Assembly: GCA_039105265.1 (NCBI GenBank)
Contig: JAPFFF010000001.1
Coordinates: 10,168,001-10,232,000, forward strand
Reading direction: 5' to 3'
Source: Tritrichomonas musculus
Lineage: Eukaryota > Parabasalia > Tritrichomonadida > Tritrichomonadidae
DNA length: 64,000 bases
This document shows, piece after piece, positions 51,590 through 60,729 of the stretch. Both the position numbers and the translations under genes were made by a program. Position 1 is the stretch's first letter, and every line of letters begins with the position of its first letter. The notes beneath the pieces are model-generated. The model was not told the origin of the DNA. It made no database searches and was given only the letters and a program-made list of their open reading frames with translations.

Positions 51590-52039
51590 ATGCAAGAGCA
51601 AAGAGTCTACGATTACATCAACAATATTATCTCCCTCGCTGAAAATCCAGAAGAATGGAAGGAATGTAATTTTGCTATCCTCTGTGATAAATTTCCCATC
51701 CAGCTTTCTCGCAACAAATTTTTGGGCAAAGTAATATATATATCACTTAAGACAGAAAAAAAGACCTGGAGAATATATCCTGACAAAATCAAAAAATATG
51801 AAATAGAGCATGTAATTATCAATGCAAATTCTCGCCGTCGATTAAATTATAAAATGAATGAATTCTTTATCAACGGCTCAAATCAAGAACAGGTATATGA
51901 AGCGCATAGCTACTATAATTATTCTATAGAAAATGCTTCAAAACAAACGAAAGAATTAATTATTCAGCTACGAGAGAAATACAATTTAAGCACGCCGGAA
52001 ATATACATTGGGGAGCATCAACCACTCGTCCTAGAGTAA
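51590..52039 (+). CDS. Polinton protein of unknown function, 149 aa
   Basis: It starts at ATG51590, just after the capsid gene. The sequence begins MQEQRVYDYINNIISLAENPEEW and is mixed alpha/beta in character, with no recognised motif. I checked it for the Cys/His pattern of the adenovirus-type protease and did not see it. A YxxY-rich segment (AHSYYNYSIENA) precedes a helical end. Confidence 0.55.
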   Translation: MQEQRVYDYINNIISLAENPEEWKECNFAILCDKFPIQLSRNKFLGKVIYISLKTEKKTWRIYPDKIKKYEIEHVIINANSRRRLNYKMNEFFINGSNQEQVYEAHSYYNYSIENASKQTKELIIQLREKYNLSTPEIYIGEHQPLVLE

Positions 52040-52064
52040 GCTGGATAATTTTTTTGGAATAGAA

Positions 52065-52493
52065 ATGAATAAATATAGGAATCCTAGTTCATCTATCATT
52101 GGAGTAGAAGGAGAAATGTTCAACGAAGGAACAAAAACAGAACACACCATAGGCTTTAATCATTTTGGCATATTCTCTAATGATAATACTTATGCTATCA
52201 CATTTAATCCATATTACAATAGACCGCCTATCAAATATATTGAAAACAAGCCTGTGAGGCCACCAAAGAGTAATCAACATAGAACGAAACCCTTGCATGA
52301 ACCACCTGTCAGCATCACAGACGGAGGGTATTATTTAAAAAAAGATAAGGCTCCTAAAGCACCCATCCTTCCTCCTTACCTCAAGAAACCTGAAAAATTA
52401 GGGGAGATACAAGGGAAGGCTAATGAAAAAGATAAAGGGAATGTCATATATGGCCCGCAGCATAAAGTAAAAATAGAGAACATAATCTATTAA
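52065..52493 (+). CDS. Polinton proline/lysine-rich protein, 142 aa
   Basis: Not recognised. The first 60 residues look folded (EHTIGFNHFGIFSNDNTYAI); the rest is extended and rich in Pro and Lys (for example KAPILPPYLKKPEKLG), as in many small virion-associated proteins. It is tightly packed between two plus-strand genes. Confidence 0.5.
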   Translation: MNKYRNPSSSIIGVEGEMFNEGTKTEHTIGFNHFGIFSNDNTYAITFNPYYNRPPIKYIENKPVRPPKSNQHRTKPLHEPPVSITDGGYYLKKDKAPKAPILPPYLKKPEKLGEIQGKANEKDKGNVIYGPQHKVKIENIIY

Positions 52494-52516
52494 ATAAAAT
52501 TTTTTTTCGAAATGAA

Positions 52517-53041
52517 ATGATTAAGAAACGAGCAAATAATGCAGGTGTTAATGCTAATTTATCATTAGAACCACAAGCCGCAGCTCAATCAACTTCTAAT
52601 ATTAATAACAATATCATCATAAACAAAAGGGATGATGGGAAGGAAGAGATTGTGATAACAAGAAATGTCGAGCTAGAAGACAGCCCAGAAGATGATGTAA
52701 AAGATGTAAAATATATTATTCTTGAAACATTTGCTAATATTTTATTGAACCAAGATAAAGCTTTGCTAACTAATCTTATTTCAAAAAATTGTATCATTGT
52801 TCCAGTAGAGGCGTTGATTGATATAATTAAATGTTCTGTCAAAGCTGAGATGGTAGAATTGCATGTGGATGAAGATATAAAATGCTGTGCTGGGAAAGCT
52901 AATCCGATACGCAGAATCGAAGCCATAAAAATAGTAAACGACAAGGGAGAAGTTTGTATGGACTTCAAGCAAGTATATAACAAACAATACAACGAACTAA
53001 TTAACAAATATCATCTGTGTTTGAAATATGTGTGTGTTTAG
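52517..53041 (+). CDS. Polinton protein of unknown function, 174 aa
   Basis: The N-terminal 45 residues are low complexity. A folded region follows with several Cys (NCIIVPVEALIDIIKCSV, then EDIKCCAGKANPIRR), which might bind metal, but the spacing fits no zinc finger I know. The start is set at ATG52517; an ATG five bases earlier is followed at once by a stop. Confidence 0.5.
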   Translation: MIKKRANNAGVNANLSLEPQAAAQSTSNINNNIIINKRDDGKEEIVITRNVELEDSPEDDVKDVKYIILETFANILLNQDKALLTNLISKNCIIVPVEALIDIIKCSVKAEMVELHVDEDIKCCAGKANPIRRIEAIKIVNDKGEVCMDFKQVYNKQYNELINKYHLCLKYVCV

Positions 53042-53072
53042 AAATTTATTTTACATTTTATCACGAAGGCAA

Positions 53073-53357
53073 ATGACTAATCAAATAGACCTCACACAAT
53101 TCAATAAAACTGATATTATAAAAAAACTATCTAAAAGTAAATCCGAAGAGAATTTAAAAATAATCTCTGAAGAAAAAGCTGAAGAGGAAACCCAAGCCGA
53201 ACCCCTCCCTGAAAAACAAAAGCGAGGCAGAAAGAGTAAATACAATACACCAGAGGAAAGGCTCGAGGCAAGAAGGCAACAACAAAAGGAGTATAGGCTA
53301 CGAAAGAAAAAAGAGCTAGAGGAGCTGAAAAAATTGGCTGAATTAGTGAAGGCATAA
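53073..53357 (+). CDS. Polinton basic AT-hook/bZIP-like protein, 94 aa
   Basis: After an acidic first half, residues 50-94 contain KRGRKSKYNTPEERLEARRQ followed by a long basic helix ending in leucines (LEELKKLAELV). KRGRK is an AT-hook-like core, and the helix resembles the basic region of bZIP proteins. A DNA-binding or DNA-condensing role in the element is likely (inference). The frame is also open from ATG53028, but ATG53073 fits the spacing of the block better. Confidence 0.55.
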   Translation: MTNQIDLTQFNKTDIIKKLSKSKSEENLKIISEEKAEEETQAEPLPEKQKRGRKSKYNTPEERLEARRQQQKEYRLRKKKELEELKKLAELVKA

Positions 53358-53444
53358 AGTAAAAAAATATTAGATGGAGGTATTTTTTTGCTGCTCAATT
53401 ATATTCTTGAATCAAAGCATTTAATCCAATAGCTATGATGTTTA

Positions 53445-54236
53445 TTATTTATATCCATCATCTAACATAAAATAGCTTCGATTCTTATAAATTTTTAATT
53501 CTCTGTATTGATTTCCATTGTAGAACCAAATTTTATTGTCAGAACTAATGAAATAATTTTCAAACTCCCACCCTTTGAATAAAGTAATTTGTTGGCAATC
53601 CGCAGGCAGGTCATCTAGATAATTATACTTTTGGCCTTTATATCCATATTTATTTTTGCTGTTTTCTTTAGCTGATACCCACCGAAGATTTGACACATGA
53701 TAGTCTGTTCTATCGTGATTTATATGGTCCACGATAGGGAGGTGGTCGGGATTTGGAATGAAGTGTTTGGCCACAAGAATATGCTTTCGATAGGGCTTTC
53801 CATTTAATGTTACAATAATATATCCATCTTTTTTATTTAAAGTATTAGTAATTATTTTTCCATTACTTTTTCGTCTAATATCATATGGATATACATTTTT
53901 AATCTCATATTCATCATCATTTTTGACATCAAACCACTGGGCCTCCCCTTCTGTTTGTGCTTCTGGATATACTATATCGTCATACAAATCGTCTTCTCTA
54001 TTTTCCAAATCCTCTACTCTCTGCTTTAGCTCTTGTATTTCTTCTTTTACATCACGCATGCTGTTTGCCCATTCATTGTCATTCTCTTCCAAAAACATAT
54101 TTAATTTCTCATTTTCAGCTTCTGATTTTTCCAATTTTGTAGTGAGGTCAGCAATCTGTTCGTCTTTCATTTTATTTTCAGCTTTTAATTTTTGAATTTC
54201 TTGGAGGGCTTCTTGTAATGTCATTTCTTGACACAT
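53445..54236 (-). CDS. HNH endonuclease with N-terminal coiled coil
   Basis: 263 residues. Residues 1-85 form a coiled coil (LQEALQEIQKLKAENKMKDE and onward). Residues about 120-200 match the HNH_3 endonuclease fold known from phage and homing endonucleases: KHILVAKHFIPNPDHL, VDHINHDRTDYHVSNLRW, then VSAKENSKN. These enzymes nick or cut DNA. The gene lies on the strand opposite the capsid block, between the convergent AT-hook gene and the polymerase, with its own repeat-rich upstream region. HNH genes are not part of the core Polinton set, so it is probably an acquired passenger or an accessory nuclease (inference). Confidence 0.85.
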   Translation of the reverse strand: MCQEMTLQEALQEIQKLKAENKMKDEQIADLTTKLEKSEAENEKLNMFLEENDNEWANSMRDVKEEIQELKQRVEDLENREDDLYDDIVYPEAQTEGEAQWFDVKNDDEYEIKNVYPYDIRRKSNGKIITNTLNKKDGYIIVTLNGKPYRKHILVAKHFIPNPDHLPIVDHINHDRTDYHVSNLRWVSAKENSKNKYGYKGQKYNYLDDLPADCQQITLFKGWEFENYFISSDNKIWFYNGNQYRELKIYKNRSYFMLDDGYK

Positions 54237-54601
54237 TTGGCTTCGTGATAAAAAAAATTAAAAAAATAAAAAAAAACGCTATCCCATTTTTGATCCCATT
54301 TTTGATCCCATTTTTGATCCCCCCAAAAATTTCTAACAATATATATACGAACTATAGAAGAGTTATATAATTTATTTTTAAGAAAACACAAATTTATATT
54401 TATATATCTTTTTTTAAAAATGGGATTAAAAATGGGATCAAAAATGGGATAGGAGTTTTTAGAAAAGAGGCTGATTTAAGCACTTTTTAGGTCAAAAAAC
54501 AGCTAAAATAGGGTCTTTTTCAATCAATCCCATTTTCATTTTTTCGATCCCATTTTCGATCCCATTTTCAAAATCACCCTAAAAAAAGCCTCATATATAC
54601 T
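54237..54601. promoter_or_regulatory. Inverted-repeat region between HNH and polymerase genes
   Basis: Three tandem copies of a 12-bp word (GATCCCATTTTT) at about 54282-54325 face three inverted copies (AAAAATGGGAT) at about 54416-54450, which can form a long stem of about 35 bp. Further GATCCCATTTTC copies lie at about 54526-54572. The region separates the HNH gene start from the polymerase gene end. A promoter, terminator or protein-binding role is possible. Confidence 0.6.
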
Positions 54602-57600
54602 TCAAAATTTGATTCTTCTCTCAAATGTTGGTAAATTTATCTGTTGGTATGAGCTATTTTTTTTGAAACAATTAGCCCCATCAAGAAGATTGAAAACTAC
54701 CTCCTCGCCACAATATAATTTCTCAAATAACTCCTCCACTGATATATTCATCCTCTTTGCTTTGTTTAGAATACATTGTTTAGGAATTCCTTTCAGTCTT
54801 ATATGTAGGCCTTCATTCCCCTTCTCATCTACCAAAATGTCGAGATATGATTTCTTTCCCAGAGCTATTAATTTTCTTGAATGAACAGCCCCAACAGCTC
54901 CTTCAAACGAATCAAAATCACAGTGAAACTGAGTCATCTTTTTGCCTATTAACTCCTTGCCATATCTCTTTTTGAACACTTCTCCTATCCTTGCTACATC
55001 TTCTTCTTTGATATGTATACTGTCCGTGTCTGTGTAGTATATTTCAATCCCATTCTGCTCTGCTGAACTTATCACTCTATTCATCAAATGCTTACTCCAG
55101 GACAACACACTTGCTCCAAAGTGTGGTAGATTAAAGTGATTATTTATTGGTTTTACTTTCTTGACATACACATTTTCGATTGATTTATTCTCTATTATTT
55201 CTGTGATATAATTATAATTTTTCCATATATATTTAATGGCTTTATCTTTTGGTATGCATTTTGTTTCTGTCGTAGTGGCTTTGAGAATAGATTTTCCATA
55301 AATAGAATTCAAGAGGAGTTTAATAGTTTGTTGTAGAGGATTTTTTGCATCCTGATATTTCTTTCGGAGATTAAACAATTTCTCGATGAATATATTAATT
55401 TTACTATTAAATCCTTCATCAAAATAATATCCTCGATAAAAATCGTAGTCAAAAGTATAAAATTCCATCAGGTCCATAAAAGCTCTCTTGTCAATATAAT
55501 AGTGGTCTGTTGGATTGTTGGTAAATATTTTTGAGCCCTGGTCGTTCCTGCTAAATACCTGCCCAAATTTATATGGCTTATCTGATTTACAGCTTAGTTT
55601 TTTAATATTTATTTCAGCAAAGAACTGGTCATAACGTAATAGTTCTTCAGTAGATATTCCTTCAGGAATAATTTTTAGGCATTCCTTTGGGCACTCCAGA
55701 CATAATACTCATGGCCGACGGATATAAAGAGACGGCATCGAAATCTTGTATTCTCGCTTCTACATACTGCTTTTCATTGTTGGCTGTCATAGTTCTTCCC
55801 CCAGAAACACATCTCTGGATAAAGTTTTGTGGCTTACCACTTAGCTGATAGCACTCATCGAAGCAACCAAATTTGTAGGCATAATAATATCCAATCGAAG
55901 AGATGGAGATAAAATTATGGACGTCTAGCATATCTGTTTTTGTTTGTCTGAACACTTCTATCAAGTCTCGATTAAATTTCTCAACTCCTTTCATCAAAAC
56001 AATACAGTCGAGCTTACAATAATAGATGGCATATTTCATAATGTCTATCTGGAGATTTTCATAAGCGCCACAATTTATTGCATTATCGATAAGCTGTTTC
56101 CAGTCTTGTTTTATTTGTTGAAGTGTTTTTTTGTCTTTATTTTCGAGATAATATTGTAGTTGGAATTCTAGTGCTGAGACTTCTTTTCGTTTGATATTTT
56201 TTTCTGTGTATATTTTATATGCCATCACTTCTTTGTGGACGGGTAGTTGGAACATTTTAGCGAAGGAAGATAGGGCAGCAGGTATCAAAGAGTAGCTATT
56301 TCGGAAGGTTAATCTTTTGTTTATTTTATATTTTGTCATGACAATTTGAAGAATTGTACCGTTCCTTTCAGTTATTTGGACGTCCCATCCAGGGGTGTTG
56401 ATGAAGAAGCAGGCATCATATTTTAGATTATGAAAGTATGTCAAAGAATTATTTTCCAAAGATTTTAATAATCTCTCGGCTATATTATCCCCATCAAAAA
56501 CCATTTTATGTATCAATTCTTTTGTTCTATATACTGTAATGTTAAGATATGGTTTATGGGGTGATAGTGTTGTATCGGTCTCAAAATCAGAGTAGTATAT
56601 CTTTGACCATTCCCTCTCTTTTTTCATAACAGACGAATCTATTTTTTGACAGCAAAGGGAAGGGTCATAATTTAAATCTTGATAATCTGCTAGATGACTG
56701 TTATATTCATTTGTGGCCAAAATATTCATCTCGCAAGATTTTATTTCTCTGAACATGCCTTCTTTAAATAGCTTTCGTAGGACTGTAATCAGCTTTGTGT
56801 TTCCCACAGGTTTGTTAATCATGTAATGATTTTTGTATAATAACAGGTCTACAGTCCTGTTAAAAGCTTTAGCCCAGGCTTTCTTTCGGGTATCTATTTT
56901 GATTTGCTGTTGGTCTCTCGTAGCATATTTTTCATCAATCCTCCTGACAATAAAATGACATTTAAAATATTTGGCAATATCATAGATTAAAGTATTTGGT
57001 ACCATTCTTGTTTTCACCATGGAACGTAGATGATTTATCTCTTCCTCTGAGAAAACTTTTGATTGAATACATGCATAGACCAGGCAATTATCTTGATAAT
57101 TTTTCTTCTCCACAGACTTAAATATTTGATATATAGTCAAATCAATATCAGAAAGATTGATATATGGAAAGAATCCTCCGTCTGGTTTTTCTCTATAATC
57201 TTCATCAATTTCTACTTCTTCTTCATATAGCTTCCCTTTACTAGTTTGTTTATTGATTGTGAAGACGGTTTGTTTGCCTTTCTTTTTGTTTTGAATGAAG
57301 AGTAATTGATATTTTGCTGGGATAAATACATTACCAATCCAAGGATTATTATCAGAACAATCATCATTTAAATCTATTGTACCGGAGATATGACCAATAG
57401 TTGTGTCGATATTTCGTGCCGATGAGATGGTATACCACTTATATTCCTCCCCATCTAACGACTCACTTTTTACTACCACGTTCTTTTTATTCTTCTTGTG
57501 AAGCTGCCTTAGAGTTTCAGTAAATGCCATCCTGGTATCTTCATCATCTCCAATAACTATTTCGAATGAAATTTCTTTGTTCGCTTTCATCATAAATTCC

Positions 57601-58040
57601 TTCATCTGCTTCTTAAATTTAGGCTTATCTTTAATATTTTTGACTCTTTCCTTGTACTCTTTTCTGGCTTCGGTCTTAGCTGTAGAGTACAAATCGACCG
57701 AAATATTTAATATATCCCTTTCTGCTCTGGCATTATTTTTGATGCTTTGTTTGTATTCTCTTCGCGATGCCTTTTCTTTTTGTCTGGTATTTTTTTGCCT
57801 GCGCAGATTGTTAAACAACTTATCATCACTTTCATTAAATGCCTTGATATAATCCTTCACTTTCAAGCCTCTTTTGTTTAATTTCATTCGAGAGATATTT
57901 TGTCTGAGCTCTTCTCGGAGTTTTTTTACGGTTTGTTTCCCTTTATTTTGGAATCCTGGGAGGGATAAAATTTGCTTCTTGGTTAGTTTGGAAATGAGCT
58001 GGTTGTCCACTTGCTTTGCAAGAGTCTGCGTAGCAGCCAT
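54602..58040 (-). pseudogene. Polinton protein-primed DNA polymerase B (broken)
   Basis: This is the replicative polymerase of the element. Exonuclease motif YSDFETD, polymerase motif A DAVSLYPSAM, motif B LNSIYGKSI and motif C YYTDTDSIHI are all present in the right order on the minus strand, diagnostic for the protein-primed family B enzymes of Polintons. The N-terminal roughly 450 residues are a long basic extension containing a DNCLVYAC segment. The gene is not one uninterrupted frame (about one break) and is treated as a fossil. Its 5' side faces a large repeat island. Confidence 0.9.
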
Positions 58041-58675
58041 TTTACAATAAAATTAAAAAGTGATAAAAAAATATCACGCGACAAAAAAATGCTTCGGCTC
58101 AAAAATGAGCAAAAAAAACTGTAAAAATCATCCAGGGGTGAAGGGGTGAATTCTCACCCAATAATTCACCTGCCAGTTCACCTCTCATTTATTTCCTATT
58201 TACATACATGGTTCTATGGACATTTGGCCTAAAAATAAAAAATAGAAAAAATTGAAAGGTGAAGTTGGAGGTGAAGTTGGAGGTGAGAATTCACCCGTTC
58301 ACCTGCAGACTAAAAATAGATAATTATTTCATTGAATTCTCCTCTGAATTTGGAAGAAAATTGACTATAAGAACGTTTAAAAATATTGAATATTCATCGA
58401 GATATAAACAAGGCAAATTTCAATAAAGATACCTTCAAATCTATATGTACGATTCACGAAGTGAACTTGCCTATCGGCAATAGAGATTTTTCAATACTGA
58501 TTGAATATTTGAATTCTCCTCTGAAATAGGAAGGAACTTCTCTCTTGAACCATTCAAAAATATTGAATATTCATCGAGATATAAGCAAGGCAAAATTCAA
58601 TACTTATCTGGCCACATTCATCCATATATTTATTTATCTATACGTTTAATTTATTTTTCAAATAACATTTCATGA
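58041..58675. repeat. Polymerase upstream repeats (GGTGAA cluster and 92-bp direct repeats)
   Basis: A cluster of GGTGAA/TTCACC words at about 58134-58313 includes the near-palindromes GGGTGAATTCTCACCC (58144-58159) and GGTGAGAATTCACCC. Then a unit of about 92 bp (with AATATTGAATATTCATCGAG) occurs at 58334-58425 and 58510-58601. A third, inverted partial copy lies at 59854-59899, so the copies flank the satellite tracts. Confidence 0.75.
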
Positions 58676-59158
58676 AAAAATTTTAAAAAATAATTTGAAA
58701 GAAAAAATTTTAAAAAATAATTTGAAAGAAAATAATTTTAAAAAATAATTTGAAAGAAAATAATTTTAAAAAATAATTTGAAAGAAAAAATTTTAAAAAA
58801 TAATTTGAAAGAAAATAATTTTAAAAAATAATTTGAAAGAAAATAATTTTAAAAAATAATTTGAAAGAAAATAATTTTAAAAAATAATTTGAAAGAAAAT
58901 AATTTTAAAAAATAATTTGAAAGAAAATAATTTTAAAAAATAATTTGAAAGAAAAAATTTTAAAAAATAATTTGAAAGAAAATAATTTTAAAAAATAATT
59001 TGAAAGAAAATAATTTTAAAAAATAATTTGAAAGAAAAAATTTTAAAAAATAATTTGAAAGAAAATAATTTTAAAAAATAATTTGAAAGAAAATAATTTT
59101 AAAAAATAATTTGAAAGAAAAAATTTTAAAAAATAATTTGAAAGAAAAAATTTTAAAA
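58676..59158. repeat. 28/29-bp AT-rich tandem repeat, about 17 copies
   Basis: The unit reads AATAATTTTAAAAAATAATT followed by TGAAAGA, with a one-base length variant. There are no spacers between units, so it is a satellite, not a CRISPR array. Confidence 0.92.
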
Positions 59159-59233
59159 GCCTTCTCAAATCTAAAATCTTTGCCGATTAGGTTTTTCAAT
59201 GCCCTCTCAAATCTAAAATTTTTGTCTGAATTT

Positions 59234-59380
59234 CTTATGTTAATGCCGCACTATCTTATGTTAATGCCGCACTATCTTATGTTAATGCCGCACTATCTTA
59301 TGTTAATGTCGCACTATCTTATGTTAATGCCGCACTATCTTATGTTAATGCCGCACTATCTTATGTTAATGCCGCACTAA
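59234..59380. repeat. 21-bp tandem repeat, 7 copies
   Basis: The unit TTATGTTAATGCCGCACTAT plus C is repeated seven times with one variant (GTCGC). A frame across it is open only because the period is a multiple of three. Confidence 0.92.
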
Positions 59381-59454
59381 CCAAAATTTTACTCACAATT
59401 ATGAGGCAAAATTTTTCCGATCATTTTTTTCAATACCCTCTCAAATCTAAAATT

Positions 59455-59706
59455 TTTATCGACCGTTTATTCATATTGTCGACCGTTTATTATCGACCGT
59501 TTATATTCGTACGTTTATTGTCGTACCGTTTATTGTCGACCGTTTATTGTCGACCGTTTATTCATCCGTACGTTTATATTCGTACGTTTATATTCGTACG
59601 TTTATTATCGTACGTTTATTGTCGACCGTTTATATTCGTACGTTTATTCATCGTACGTTTATATCCGTACGTTTATTCATCCGTACGTTTATTGTCGACC
59701 GTTTAA
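59455..59706. repeat. GTCGACCGTTTATT / CGTACGTTTATT tandem tract
   Basis: About 17 short units of 12-18 bases carry one of two cores, GTCGACCGTTTAT or CGTACGTTTAT. Both contain palindromes (GTCGAC, CGTACG), unusual in such AT-rich DNA. The two unit types alternate irregularly. Confidence 0.85.
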
Positions 59707-59975
59707 TTTTCCTAATCTTTTGGAAAACTTGAAAGTAAAATATATAAAAAAATGAACATGCCTGCTCATACATATTTTTTTAAACTTATTTTATATTTTC
59801 CAATATCAAAACCATGACCCCCTACTCACGCTTTTTTTCAAAAATCCCTTTTCAATAACTCGATGAATATTCAATATTTTTTAAACTTCTTATAGTGAAA
59901 AATCTTGCAAATCCAATGTAGAATCTAAATATATAATCAGAATTTAAAAATATCTATTGCTTCGTGAGATATAAA
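59707..59975. other. Right flank of the repeat island
   Basis: No gene. It contains the inverted partial copy of the 92-bp repeat (59854-59899) and a CACTTCGTGAG word that mirrors CACGAAGTGA near 58454. Confidence 0.6.
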
Positions 59976-60710
59976 TCACTTCGTGAGTATATCATATATA
60001 TCAGCATCCTGGGATGGTTTTATCTTCAGAGTAATGAACAAGGGGGATTTTAAGATTACTGGCTGGAACATAAAGTCGACCAACCTCATTTCCAAATACT
60101 TTAACGAATCTGTATTTACTTTTACTTTTATTGGTTTTGTCAAATCATAATTCACTATTAAAGCTTCTTGGTCCATAATCATTGTATCAATATTTGCGAT
60201 GATGCTGGGAGTATATTCTTGGTCTCCAATAGATGAGTGCGCTGCTACACCCTGCAAAGATACTAAATATAATTTATTGGCAAAATCAAGAATTGGCAAA
60301 TCTGGGACGTTGCATTCAACTCCATTTGGAAATATATGTCCAGGCTTAGTATTGAACAATCCAGTGATTAATTTTGCTCTATGGCTGCCTTCTTTGAATT
60401 TTACTGTTTGGACAGGCTTTAAAGATATGGTTCTATTGTTGACATTTTTGAAGGTAATTACAGTCTGACTTTCATTTAAAAATTTAACCAGATTTGCAAA
60501 AGAATAGGCATACGACTCCTCGAAATCAATTCGAACTTCACTATTTTCTGTCTCAAATATTAAATAATCATCATCGGTGGTTAACAAAATATTGGCTTTA
60601 GTATTAATAGACGAAACATAATACTTGACGAAAGGGCATTTCCAAGGAATATCTATATTCATTCTTACAGTATTATAATTCTCTGGCTGGCTCTGAACAC
60701 TATACAGCAT
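59976..60710 (-). CDS. Polinton minor capsid-like (penton) protein
   Basis: 244 residues, the expected size of a single-jelly-roll minor capsid protein. The central part has KLYLVSLQGVAAHSSIG, and the C-terminal strands (KYLEMRLVDFMFQPVILK, then LFITLKIK) follow the pattern of Polinton penton proteins, in which the last strands read as L-x-L-x-D with a hydrophobic closing strand. The assignment is by pattern only. It is divergent from the long gene starting at 60730, with a shared 19-bp gap. Confidence 0.5.
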   Translation of the reverse strand: MLYSVQSQPENYNTVRMNIDIPWKCPFVKYYVSSINTKANILLTTDDDYLIFETENSEVRIDFEESYAYSFANLVKFLNESQTVITFKNVNNRTISLKPVQTVKFKEGSHRAKLITGLFNTKPGHIFPNGVECNVPDLPILDFANKLYLVSLQGVAAHSSIGDQEYTPSIIANIDTMIMDQEALIVNYDLTKPIKVKVNTDSLKYLEMRLVDFMFQPVILKSPLFITLKIKPSQDADIYDILTK

Positions 60711-60729
60711 TATTTAATTTCAGATTAAA

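Noticed and set aside
51590-52039. Adenovirus-type cysteine protease in the Polinton
   Set aside because: I checked the small unassigned genes for the His-Glu/Asp-Cys pattern and saw none. The protease may lie beyond the window.
58676-59380. CRISPR-like tandem repeats
   Set aside because: Units follow each other without unique spacers, and the host is a eukaryote. These are satellites.
59111-59706. Two ORFs across the repeat island
   Set aside because: They are translations of the 21-bp repeat (HYLMLMP) and of the GTCGAC/CGTACG tract, with no coding signal outside the repeats.
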